Positions 8,614 through 16,714 of a DNA stretch of 64,000 bases are shown one piece after another. Numbering within the stretch: position 1 is the stretch's first letter; each line of letters starts with the position of its first letter. Position numbers and translations under genes: made by a program. Below the pieces are notes generated by a model. It saw only the letters and a list, made by a program, of their open reading frames with translations. It was not told the DNA's origin and ran no database searches. Origin of the DNA: an uncultured Faecalibacterium sp. (GTDB lineage Bacteria; Bacillota; Clostridia; Oscillospirales; Ruminococcaceae); NCBI GenBank assembly GCA_904394215.1, contig CAJFNF010000003.1, positions 34,267 through 98,266 of the forward strand, read 5' to 3'.

Positions 8614-9075
8614 TCAGTTTTGCCTCCCGCCATGTGCTTTGCTCTGGGCCACCGCCAGCCGGTCGCACCGCTCGTTTTCGGGGTGCCCCGCGTGGCCCTT
8701 GACCCAGACATAGGTAATGGTGTGTTTTTCAGAAAGTTCCAGCGCCTTTTCCCACAGGTCGGGGTTCAGCGCGGGGGATTTGTCGGCTTTTTTCCAGCCC
8801 CGGGCCCGCCAGGATTTGGCCCAGCCCTTTTCCAGCCCGTTGATGACGTATTGGCTGTCGGAGCAGTACCGCACCTCGCAGGGCTCTTTCAGGAGCCCCA
8901 GGGCTTCGATGAAGGCGGTGAGCTCCATCCGGTTGTTGGTGGTGGAGGCGTCTCCGCCGCTGAGTTCTTTCTCGTAGACTTTTTCACCGCTGCGGTACCG
9001 CAGCACGGCGCCCCAGCCTCCGGGGCCGGGGTTCCCGCTGCAAGCGCCGTCGGTGTAGATTTCGACTTTTTTCAT
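8614..9075 (-). CDS. rnhA: Ribonuclease HI
   Basis: Degrades RNA in RNA-DNA hybrids. The ATG at 9075 is chosen because GGAGGAG sits 6 bases before it; the ORF track starts at an upstream TTG that overlaps this site. The 153-residue product has the four catalytic acids in family context: [32 protein letters not shown] and NERCDRLA. It is transcribed away from the RNase J gene from its own promoter and ends one base before mnmA begins. Confidence 0.95.
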   Translation of the reverse strand: MKKVEIYTDGACSGNPGPGGWGAVLRYRSGEKVYEKELSGGDASTTNNRMELTAFIEALGLLKEPCEVRYCSDSQYVINGLEKGWAKSWRARGWKKADKSPALNPDLWEKALELSEKHTITYVWVKGHAGHPENERCDRLAVAQSKAHGGRQN

Positions 9076-9113
9076 GCTGTTCTCCTCCAAAGTGGAAGGG
9101 CTTTCTGCCCTCT

Positions 9114-9143
9114 ATATTAGAGTCTGGGGCCCTGTTCTGTCAA
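9114..9143 (-). promoter_or_regulatory. Promoter for rnhA-mnmA
   Basis: Read on the minus strand: TTGACA, 18-base spacer, TAATAT, about 38 bases before the rnhA ATG. Confidence 0.65.
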
Positions 9144-9294
9144 GAGCAAATCAAAGGAGAAAAAACGGAAGCCGGTGCCAAAGCTCCGGGAGCAGCCTCC
9201 GGAATCCGTCGATTCTGCGCGAAATCGGTTTCATATCCGGCCGGCAAAGCCCGGCGGCCTGGTATAATGCGGGGCCCTGCAGGCCAAGCTTGAA

Positions 9295-9323
9295 TTGACA
9301 AAAGCAGATGCAGATACTATAAT
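9295..9323 (+). promoter_or_regulatory. Fully consensus promoter upstream of RNase J
   Basis: TTGACA, exactly 17 bases, TATAAT. This is the best-matching promoter I found in the window. The expected start near 9330 leaves a leader of about 238 bases before the RNase J ATG. Confidence 0.9.
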
Positions 9324-9329
9324 TGTTCC

Positions 9330-9486
9330 AAATAGGCAGCGTGAACGGGCGTGTAAAAAGTGCGCGCCCGGTGTCCCCGGGAGCCAGCCGCGGTCGCATT
9401 GTGCAGATGGACCGTGCAGGCAGAAAAAGACTGTCCGGGGGTGCATTTCGGATCATAAAGCCGGAGGCCGGCTTTTTATAGATATA
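9330..9486 (+). ncRNA. Structured leader or small RNA upstream of RNase J, ending in an intrinsic terminator
   Basis: Between the consensus promoter and the gene lies a GC-rich stretch that can form several hairpins (for example gggcg paired with cgccc near 9350-9375). It ends in aaagccg/cggcttt followed by a T-run (about 9456-9482). This fits either a transcription attenuator for RNase J or a discrete RNA of about 150 bases. I recognise no known family: no T-box core and no 6S, SRP or RNase P signature. ORF-track coding through this stretch is not convincing. Confidence 0.45.
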
Positions 9487-9567
9487 GTTTACCGGAGGCC
9501 GGGCAGGATGCTGCGGTCTCCCCGTCGGCATGGGCGCAGCCCGGCCGCATTTGTTTTGGAGGTACAA

Positions 9568-11373
9568 ATGGCACAGTCAAAAGAGAATACAGGCAGTCCG
9601 TCCCCCAGTGCAAGACGGAATAACCCCGGCAGTGAAGGGCGGGTCCAGCGGACCCGCCGCCCCATGCATCCCCGGCGCCCCCGGCGTCCCCAGAATGCCG
9701 GCAAGGGCGGCAGCAATGTGCCCATCCACATCTATCCCCTGGGCGGCCTGGGGGAAGTGGGCAAGAACATGACCGTCTATGAGTGCTGCGGCGATATGAT
9801 CATCGTGGACTGCGGCCTGGTGTTCCCTGACAGCGAGATGTACGGCGTGGACATGGTGATCCCCGATTTCACCTTTGTGATTCAGAACAAGGACAAGATC
9901 AAGGGCCTGCTGATCACCCATGGCCACGAGGACCACATCGGCAGCATCCCTTACCTGCTGCAGAAGATCGACCTGCCGGTCTACGGCACCAAGCTGACCC
10001 TGGGCCTGATCCGGAACAAGCTGGAAGAGTTCAACCTGGCGGGCCGCACCCACTTTGTGGAGATCACCCCCAAGCAGAAGCTGCACCTGGGCTGCTTTAC
10101 GGTGGAGCCCATCCACGTGAACCACTCCATCCCCGATGCAGTGGGCTTTGCCATTGATACCCCGGCGGGTGTCATCATCCAGACCGGCGACTTCAAGATC
10201 GACTATACCCCCCTGGCCTGCGGCCCCACCGACCTGACCACCCTGGCCGAGTATGGCCGCCGGGGTGTGCTGGCCCTGCTGAGCGATTCTACCAACGCCG
10301 AGCGCCCCGGCTTCACTGCCACCGAGCAGAAGGTGGCCGCCGGCGTCCACAACCTGTTTACCCAGGCAAGGAACAAGCGGATCATCATTGCAACCTTCGC
10401 TTCCAACATTTACCGGATCCAGCAGATCATCGAGCTGGCGGTGCAGGAAGGCCGGAAGGTTGCCTTCAGCGGCCGCAGCATGGTGAACAATACCGCCATG
10501 GCCCAGGAGCTGGGCTATATGCACATCCCTGAGGGGACCCTCATCAACATTGAGGACTTGAACCGCTATGCCCCCGAGGAAGTGGTGCTGATCACCACCG
10601 GCAGCCAGGGCGAGCCCCTGAGCGCCCTGTCCCGGATGGCATCCTGCAGCCACCGCCAGGTGCGGGTGGGCCCGGGAGATTTCATCATCATCTCGGCCAA
10701 CCCCATCCCCGGCAATGAAAAGAGCGTCACCAAGATTGTCAACGGCCTGCTGCTGCTGGGGGCTGAGGTCATCTACGAGAGCATGTACGATGTCCATGTG
10801 TCGGGCCATGCCTGCCAGGAAGAGCAGAAGCTGATGCTGACCCTGACCAGGCCCAAGTACTTCCTGCCGGTCCACGGCGAGTACAAGCAGCTGAAAAAGC
10901 ACGCCCTGACGGCGGCCAGCCTGGGCATTCCCCACAACCACATCCTGATCGCCGAAAACGGCTCCAACGTCATCCTGACCCAGGATGAGATCAAGCTGGG
11001 CGAACCGGTGACCGCCGGCGCCGTCATGGTGGACGGCCTGGGCGTGGGCGACGTGGGCAACGTGGTCCTGCGGGACCGCAAGCACCTGTCCGAGGATGGC
11101 CTGGTGATCATTGTGGCCACCGTGGACAGCAAGACCGGCAAAGTGCTGGCCGGCCCCGACCTGGTGAGCCGTGGCTTTGTGTATGTGCGTGAAAACGAGA
11201 GCCTGATGGACGGCGCCCAGAGCACCGTGGAGATGGCGCTGAACCGCTGCGTGGAAGAGCATGTCCGGGACTGGAACAGCGTCAAGACCCGGATGCGGGA
11301 GGCTCTCAGCAGCTATATTTACCGGCGCACCAAGCGCAGCCCCATGATCCTGCCGGTGCTGATGGAAGTCTGA
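9568..11373 (+). CDS. rnj: Ribonuclease J
   Basis: Metallo-beta-lactamase ribonuclease with 5'-3' exo- and endonuclease activity, central to mRNA turnover in Firmicutes. The ATG at 9568 has GGAGG 5 bases upstream. The 601-residue protein starts with a basic, disordered-looking extension (RRPMHPRRPRRPQNAGKGG), then the RNase J fold with HGHEDHIG, QTGDFKID, SDSTNA, SGRSM and TGSQGEP, followed by VSGHA and the C-terminal domain. Only one copy is visible here. It is preceded by an unusually long leader with a terminator, suggesting regulated transcription. The gdpP-like gene follows after 61 bases. Confidence 0.95.
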   Translation: MAQSKENTGSPSPSARRNNPGSEGRVQRTRRPMHPRRPRRPQNAGKGGSNVPIHIYPLGGLGEVGKNMTVYECCGDMIIVDCGLVFPDSEMYGVDMVIPDFTFVIQNKDKIKGLLITHGHEDHIGSIPYLLQKIDLPVYGTKLTLGLIRNKLEEFNLAGRTHFVEITPKQKLHLGCFTVEPIHVNHSIPDAVGFAIDTPAGVIIQTGDFKIDYTPLACGPTDLTTLAEYGRRGVLALLSDSTNAERPGFTATEQKVAAGVHNLFTQARNKRIIIATFASNIYRIQQIIELAVQEGRKVAFSGRSMVNNTAMAQELGYMHIPEGTLINIEDLNRYAPEEVVLITTGSQGEPLSALSRMASCSHRQVRVGPGDFIIISANPIPGNEKSVTKIVNGLLLLGAEVIYESMYDVHVSGHACQEEQKLMLTLTRPKYFLPVHGEYKQLKKHALTAASLGIPHNHILIAENGSNVILTQDEIKLGEPVTAGAVMVDGLGVGDVGNVVLRDRKHLSEDGLVIIVATVDSKTGKVLAGPDLVSRGFVYVRENESLMDGAQSTVEMALNRCVEEHVRDWNSVKTRMREALSSYIYRRTKRSPMILPVLMEV

Positions 11374-11434
11374 TCGCCGGGGCTTTGGGTATGGTTATTC
11401 CTCTTTTTGGGGAAAGGGAAGCGAGGCATCTGCC

Positions 11435-13414
11435 ATGAAGCAAAAACCCAGATGGACACTGGAAATGTTTACAGTGGGCTTTGCACTGCTGGCAGCGGTC
11501 CTGATGTTGCTGCTGCTGTTGGTGCAGCCGGCTGTCTGGCCGGCGCTGGTGATGATTGTCATCCTGTGCGCCGTTCTGATTGTGCTGGCCCGGCACCGGG
11601 TGCGCCGCTGGGCAGCCCGCTGGGTCAGCGGCACCAGCTTTGAAAATTCCAAGACCCAGTACAGCCTGGCAGCTCTGTCCCAGCCGGTGGCCCTGCTCAG
11701 CGGGGACACGGTGGTGTGGTATAATATCCCTTTCCGGGACCGGGTTCTCAGCGGCGCCGACCAGCTGGCGGGCCGGGTGAATAAAGTCCTGCCCGGCCTG
11801 GAGCTTCCCCAGTGCATCACCCCGGATGGCCAGGTTTTGGCCTGTGCCAGTGGCGTGTGGCGGATCCACGCCTCCACCGTGGAAGGGGAAGGGGAGGAAA
11901 AGACCAGCATTCTGGTCCTCAACGATGAGACGGCCCTGCGCAAAATTGAAACCGAATACAAGGCGAGCCGCCCCGGCTACATGATTTTCTCGGTGGACGG
12001 CTACGACGACGTCTTCAGCGATATGCTGGACAGCGAGAGCGCCCGGCTGCTGGAGCGGATCAACCGCACCATTGAAGGGATGATTGCCCGGGGCACCGGC
12101 TTTTTGCGCCGGGTGGCCAACGGCCGCTATATTGCGGTGGTGGAAGAGCGGCAGCTGGAGCAGTTTGCCCAGCAGGGCTACGACGTGCTGGATAAAATCC
12201 GGGCGCTGGAGCCCAGCATCAACCTGTCCATCTCCATCGGCATCGGCCGGCGGGCCCCTACCCTCCATGCGGCCCAGGAGATGGCGGTCCAGGCCCTGGA
12301 TATGGCCCAGGGCCGCGGCGGTGACCAGGCCGCTGAGATGACCCCCGACGGCTTTACCTTCTACGGCGGCGTCAGCCACGGTGTGGAAAAGCGGAGCAAA
12401 GTCCGCAGCCGCATTGTGGCCGAGGCCCTGGTGGGCCTGATCAAGGCCGCCGACCATGTGGTGATCATGGGCCACCGGATGAGCGACCTGGACGCCATCG
12501 GCGCCGCCGAGGGCGTGCTGCGGATCTGCAAGATCTGCGACGTGCCGGCGGTGATTGCAGTCCGGCGGGATGCCACCCTGGCCACCAGCCTGATCCACGC
12601 CATTGAGGACGCGGGCCAGGAGAGTGACTTCATCGACCCCCACGGTGCCCTTGCCATCATCAACAAGGAAACCCTGTGCATCGTGGTGGATACATACCAG
12701 GTGGGCCAGGTGGAGAGCAAGGAAATTCTGGAAAAGTGCGGCAAGATTGCGGTCATCGACCACCACCGCAAAGGTGTGGGCTACATCGAGAACGCAGTCC
12801 TGGTCTGCCACGAACCCTACGCCTCCTCCACCAGTGAACTGGTCACCGAGCTGCTCCAGTATGTGGGCAGCCGGGATGACAAACCCACCCGGGTGGAAGC
12901 CGAGGGCCTGCTGTCCGGCATCATGCTGGACACCCGCAATTTCAGCCTCCACACCGGCGTCCGCACCTTTGAGGCGGCGGCGGCCCTGCGCCGCTACGGC
13001 GCCGAGACCGAGCGGGCCTGGGCTCTGTTTGATGTGAGTCTGCCCGAGTACAACGCCAAGGCTGGGCTGGTGTCCAAGGCCCAGATGTACAAGGGCTGCG
13101 CCGTGGTGCTCAGCGGGGAACTGCCTTCGGAGGCCCAGGTGGCCATTCCCCAGGCGGCCAACGACCTGCTGGGCATTGAAGGGGTGCAGGCCAGCTTTGT
13201 GGTGGTTCAGACCGGCAGCTCCATCAAGATTTCGGCCCGCAGCATGGGCCAGGTCAATGTCCAGGTGATCATGGAGAGCCTGGGCGGCGGCGGCCACCAG
13301 ACGATGGCGGCCACCGTCATGAAGCACACCAGCCTAGATCAGGCGAAAGAGCTGCTTCATACTGCCATTGACAACTATCGCGCATCCCAGAAGAAAGGGA
13401 GCGTCAAGGACTGA
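11435..13414 (+). CDS. gdpP: GdpP-type cyclic-di-AMP phosphodiesterase (DHH/DHHA1)
   Basis: Membrane enzyme that hydrolyses c-di-AMP. The 659-residue product shows the GdpP order: two N-terminal transmembrane helices (about 10-55), a PAS-like region, a degenerate GGDEF domain (about 170-300, ending LSISIGIGRR), then the DHH domain with GHRMSDLDAIGAA and IDHHRKG, and DHHA1 with GGGGHQ. The ATG at 11435 fits the first transmembrane segment. In many Firmicutes this gene is followed directly by rplI and dnaB; here glf sits in between. A terminator follows the stop. Confidence 0.93.
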   Translation: MKQKPRWTLEMFTVGFALLAAVLMLLLLLVQPAVWPALVMIVILCAVLIVLARHRVRRWAARWVSGTSFENSKTQYSLAALSQPVALLSGDTVVWYNIPFRDRVLSGADQLAGRVNKVLPGLELPQCITPDGQVLACASGVWRIHASTVEGEGEEKTSILVLNDETALRKIETEYKASRPGYMIFSVDGYDDVFSDMLDSESARLLERINRTIEGMIARGTGFLRRVANGRYIAVVEERQLEQFAQQGYDVLDKIRALEPSINLSISIGIGRRAPTLHAAQEMAVQALDMAQGRGGDQAAEMTPDGFTFYGGVSHGVEKRSKVRSRIVAEALVGLIKAADHVVIMGHRMSDLDAIGAAEGVLRICKICDVPAVIAVRRDATLATSLIHAIEDAGQESDFIDPHGALAIINKETLCIVVDTYQVGQVESKEILEKCGKIAVIDHHRKGVGYIENAVLVCHEPYASSTSELVTELLQYVGSRDDKPTRVEAEGLLSGIMLDTRNFSLHTGVRTFEAAAALRRYGAETERAWALFDVSLPEYNAKAGLVSKAQMYKGCAVVLSGELPSEAQVAIPQAANDLLGIEGVQASFVVVQTGSSIKISARSMGQVNVQVIMESLGGGGHQTMAATVMKHTSLDQAKELLHTAIDNYRASQKKGSVKD

Positions 13415-13434
13415 CGCTCTGAGATCAGCAGAAC

Positions 13435-13465
13435 AAGGCGCGGCTGCCGGACAGGCGCGCCTTTT
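13435..13465 (+). terminator. Terminator after gdpP
   Basis: aaggcgcg/cgcgcctt hairpin followed by TTTT, 20 bases after the gdpP stop. Confidence 0.75.
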
Positions 13466-13519
13466 CCGCATCAGAGGCGGGCCGATGCCTGCCTTCACCG
13501 CCAGAAAAGGAGAAGCGGA

Positions 13520-14623
13520 ATGAAACAGTACGATTATCTCATTGTGGGCGCCGGCCTGTTCGGCGCGGTATTTGCCCATGAGGCCCGCCAGGCCGGCAAG
13601 CGCTGCCTGGTGATTGACCGGCGGGATCACATTGCCGGCAACATTTATACCGAGCAGGTGGAGGGGATCAACGTCCACCGGTACGGCGCCCATATTTTCC
13701 ACACCAATTCCAAGGAAGTGTGGGCTTATGTGAACCGCTTCGCCGAGTTCAACCGCTATACCAACAGCCCCATCGCCAACTACCACGGCGAGATTTACAA
13801 TATGCCCTTCAACATGAACACCTTCAACCGAATGTGGGGTGTGGTGACCCCTGCCGAGGCCAGGGCAGAGATCGAGCGCCAGCGGGCTGCCGCCGGCATC
13901 ACCGAGCCCAAAAACCTGGAGGAGCAGGCCATCAGCCTGGTGGGCACCGATATCTACGAGAAACTGGTGAAGGGCTACACCAGCAAGCAGTGGGGCCGCC
14001 CCTGTGACCAGCTGCCTGCCTTCATCATCAAGCGGCTGCCGGTGCGGTTCACCTACGACAACAACTATTTCAACGCCCTGTACCAGGGCATCCCCAACGG
14101 CGGCTATACCGCCATGGTGGAGCGGATGCTGGAAGGCACCGAGGTCCGCCTGGGGGTGGATTACCTCCAGGAAAAGGAGTCCCTGGACGCCCTGGCTGAC
14201 CGGGTGGTGTACACCGGCGCCATCGACGCCTATTTCGGCTACCAGCTGGGGGCCCTGGAATACCGCAGCGTCCGGTTTGAGACCGAGGTGCTGGACACCG
14301 ACAACTACCAGGGCAACGCGGTGGTGAACTACACCGACGCCGAGACCCCCTACACCCGGATCATCGAGCACAAGCACTTCGAGTTCGGCACCCAGCCCAA
14401 GACGGTGATCAGCCGGGAGTACAGTGCCGAGTGGAAGGTGGGGGATGAGCCCTACTATCCGGTGAACGACGAGAAGAACGGCGCCCTGTATGCCAAGTAT
14501 CGCGCTCTGGCTGAGGGCGAGAAGCATGTGCTGTTCGGCGGCCGCCTGGGCGAGTACAAGTACTACGACATGGACAAGGTCATCGAGAGCGCCCTGGCTG
14601 CTGTGCAGAAGGAACTGGGCTGA
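13520..14623 (+). CDS. glf: UDP-galactopyranose mutase
   Basis: FAD enzyme that converts UDP-galactopyranose to UDP-galactofuranose, the donor for galactofuranose in surface polysaccharides. The 367-residue product opens with the Rossmann motif YLIVGAGLFGAVFA, then IAGNIYTEQVEGINVHRYGAHIFHT, the substrate-binding YNMPFNMNTFN, KGYTSKQWGRP and a C-terminal GRLGEYKYYDMDKVI. The ATG at 13520 follows AAAGGAG. It lies alone between a terminator and the rplI promoter, with no other polysaccharide genes beside it, interrupting the usual gdpP-rplI neighbourhood. Confidence 0.96.
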   Translation: MKQYDYLIVGAGLFGAVFAHEARQAGKRCLVIDRRDHIAGNIYTEQVEGINVHRYGAHIFHTNSKEVWAYVNRFAEFNRYTNSPIANYHGEIYNMPFNMNTFNRMWGVVTPAEARAEIERQRAAAGITEPKNLEEQAISLVGTDIYEKLVKGYTSKQWGRPCDQLPAFIIKRLPVRFTYDNNYFNALYQGIPNGGYTAMVERMLEGTEVRLGVDYLQEKESLDALADRVVYTGAIDAYFGYQLGALEYRSVRFETEVLDTDNYQGNAVVNYTDAETPYTRIIEHKHFEFGTQPKTVISREYSAEWKVGDEPYYPVNDEKNGALYAKYRALAEGEKHVLFGGRLGEYKYYDMDKVIESALAAVQKELG

Positions 14624-14670
14624 GTCTGGCCTGGACCTGTAAAAGGAATGTGATTGAGGCACCGCCGCCC

Positions 14671-14699
14671 TTGCCGAAAGGCCCGGGATGCGGTATACT
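14671..14699 (+). promoter_or_regulatory. Promoter for rplI-dnaB-tilS-hpt-ftsH
   Basis: TTGCCG, 17-base spacer, TATACT, 60 bases before the rplI ATG. Confidence 0.65.
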
Positions 14700-14759
14700 A
14701 AAGGAAGAAAATGGGCCTGGTGTGCACCCCGCCGCCGGCCCGGAAATGAGGGATCAGCC

Positions 14760-15215
14760 ATGAAGGTTATTTTGAAGCAGGATATCAAAGGGATCGGCAA
14801 GAAGGATGAGATCCACGAGGTTTCGGACGGCTACGCCCGCAACTACCTGTTCCCCCGCAAGCTGGCCGCTGTGGCCGACGCCAGCGCTGTGAACATTGCC
14901 CGCAGCAAGGAGGCCGCTGCCGACTTCCACGAGGCAGAGAATGTGGCCGCAGCCCAGGCTCTGGCCGCCAAGATCAACAGCCGCATCGTCACCGTCAAGG
15001 CCAAGGGCGGCGCTTCGGGCCGCCTGTTCGGCAAGGTCACCAGCAAGGAGATTGCTGCAGCCCTGACCGAGGCCACCGGCGAGACGGTGGACAAGAAGAA
15101 GATCGAGCTGGAAATCAAGGACATCCGGGATGCCGGTGTCTTCAACGGTAAGGTCCGGCTGTACCCGGGCGTTGTGGCCAGCTTCAAGGTGAATGTGGAG
15201 GTCGAGCAGGCATAA
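14760..15215 (+). CDS. rplI: 50S ribosomal protein L9
   Basis: The 151-residue product has the L9 N-terminal globular domain ([31 protein letters not shown] is the diagnostic opening), a long connecting helix and the C-terminal domain with [13 protein letters not shown]. The ORF track starts at 14688, before the promoter -10 box ends, so the internal ATG at 14760 is the real start. L9 binds 23S rRNA near the L1 stalk. The gene is followed by a hairpin terminator and then dnaB, a conserved pairing. Confidence 0.97.
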   Translation: MKVILKQDIKGIGKKDEIHEVSDGYARNYLFPRKLAAVADASAVNIARSKEAAADFHEAENVAAAQALAAKINSRIVTVKAKGGASGRLFGKVTSKEIAAALTEATGETVDKKKIELEIKDIRDAGVFNGKVRLYPGVVASFKVNVEVEQA

Positions 15216-15233
15216 GCTGCAACGGCTGCCGCT

Positions 15234-15264
15234 GCGCCCCCTCCAACATAGGGGGCGCTTTTTT
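15234..15264 (+). terminator. Intrinsic terminator between rplI and dnaB
   Basis: gcgccccc/gggggcgc with six Ts, 40 bases before dnaB; likely sets a higher level of rplI mRNA than of the downstream genes. Confidence 0.8.
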
Positions 15265-15303
15265 GGGTGAGAGGCCCGATTTTTTGAGAGAGGAGAAAGA
15301 CGC

Positions 15304-16713
15304 ATGCCGGAAGAACGCCGCCGCTCCCGCTATGGCAGCGAGCTGAATCTGGAGAGCATGGGCATCCAGCCGCCCTACAGTATGCAGGCCGAGCAGAGCG
15401 TGCTGGGCGCCGTCCTGCTCAAACCCGAGGTCCTCACCGACCTGGTGGAGATTGTCCGCCCCGAGATGTTCTATGCATCCCAGAATGGCAAGATTTATGC
15501 GGAAATGATCCGCCTGTTCACCGGGGACCAGACCATTGACTTTGTGACCCTGCTGGATGCAGTGGTGTCAGACAACATCTTTGCCAGCCCCGACGAGGCC
15601 AAGGTCTACCTGACCGGCCTGGCCGAGACGGTGCCCAGCATTTCCAACGTCAAGGCCTATGCCCAGATCGTCCAGGAGAAATACCTGGTCCGCCAGCTGA
15701 TGGGGGTGGCAACCGACATTCTGCAGGACGCCGGCGATGAGCCGGACGCCTCCCTGCTGCTGGAAAACGCCGAGCAGCGCCTGTATGAGATCCGCTCGGG
15801 CCGGGATTCCAGCGCCCTGACCCCCCTGTCTTCCAGCATGGTGGAGACCCTGACCAACCTGCAGAAGATCAGCGGCCCCGACGCCGACAAATACAAGGGC
15901 ATCCCCACCGGGTTCCGGCTGCTGGATACGGTTCTGACCGGCCTGGGCCGGGGTGACTTGATCATCCTGGCGGCCCGCCCCGGCATGGGCAAGTCCAGCT
16001 TTGCGCTGAACATTGCCACCCGGGTGGCAATGAAGCAGCGGATTCCGGTGGCCATCTTCAGCCTGGAAATGACCAAGGAGCAGCTGACCAACCGTATCCT
16101 GTCGGCAGAGGCGGGCATCGACAGCCAGGCCTTCCGCACCGGCGCCCTGACGGCGTCGGACTGGGAGTATCTGGCTCTGGCCACCGAAAAGCTCCATGAT
16201 GCCCCCATCTATATGGATGACACTTCCTCCATCACCATCACCGAGATGAAGGCCAAGATCCGCCGGATCAACCAGGACCCCAGCCGGCCCAACATCGGCC
16301 TGATCGTCATCGACTACCTGCAGCTGATGACTTCCGGCCTGCGGACCGAGAACCGGGTCCAGGAGATCAGCACCATCACCCGGAACCTCAAGATCATGGC
16401 CAAAGAGATGAACGTGCCCATCATCGCCCTGAGCCAGCTGTCCCGTGCAGTGGAAAAACAGGGCAACAATTCCAGCCACCGCCCCCAGCTGTCCGACCTG
16501 CGCGATTCGGGTTCCATCGAGCAGGACGCCGACTGCGTCCTGTTCCTGTACCGGGATTCCTACTATGCCAGCCAGCAGCCGGACGGCGCAGAGGTGGACG
16601 CCGACACCGCCGAGTGCATTGTGGCCAAAAACCGCCACGGCGAGACCAGCGTGGTCCCGCTGGGCTGGGACGGCGCCCACACCCGGTTTATGGATGTGGA
16701 TTTCCAGCACTGA
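15304..16713 (+). CDS. dnaB: Replicative DNA helicase DnaB
   Basis: Hexameric 5'-3' helicase of the replication fork. The 469-residue protein has the N-terminal collar domain (PPYSMQAEQSVLGAVLL), linker, and RecA-like motor with Walker A ARPGMGKSSFALNIA, Walker B LIVIDYLQLM, and the SDLRDSGSIEQDAD segment. Length is normal and there is no intein. The ATG at 15304 follows AGAGGAGAAAG. The tilS ATG follows one base after the stop codon. Confidence 0.97.
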   Translation: MPEERRRSRYGSELNLESMGIQPPYSMQAEQSVLGAVLLKPEVLTDLVEIVRPEMFYASQNGKIYAEMIRLFTGDQTIDFVTLLDAVVSDNIFASPDEAKVYLTGLAETVPSISNVKAYAQIVQEKYLVRQLMGVATDILQDAGDEPDASLLLENAEQRLYEIRSGRDSSALTPLSSSMVETLTNLQKISGPDADKYKGIPTGFRLLDTVLTGLGRGDLIILAARPGMGKSSFALNIATRVAMKQRIPVAIFSLEMTKEQLTNRILSAEAGIDSQAFRTGALTASDWEYLALATEKLHDAPIYMDDTSSITITEMKAKIRRINQDPSRPNIGLIVIDYLQLMTSGLRTENRVQEISTITRNLKIMAKEMNVPIIALSQLSRAVEKQGNNSSHRPQLSDLRDSGSIEQDADCVLFLYRDSYYASQQPDGAEVDADTAECIVAKNRHGETSVVPLGWDGAHTRFMDVDFQH

Positions 16714-16714
16714 T

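Noticed and set aside
9330-9567. T-box, 6S RNA or SRP RNA in the RNase J leader
   Set aside because: No T-box core sequence, no SRP domain IV signature, and no 6S-like large central bubble could be traced by eye; kept only as an unnamed structured leader.
9295-9567. N-terminal extension of RNase J from TTG 9295
   Set aside because: The TTG is the -35 box of a consensus promoter; the real start has a GGAGG site at 9558.
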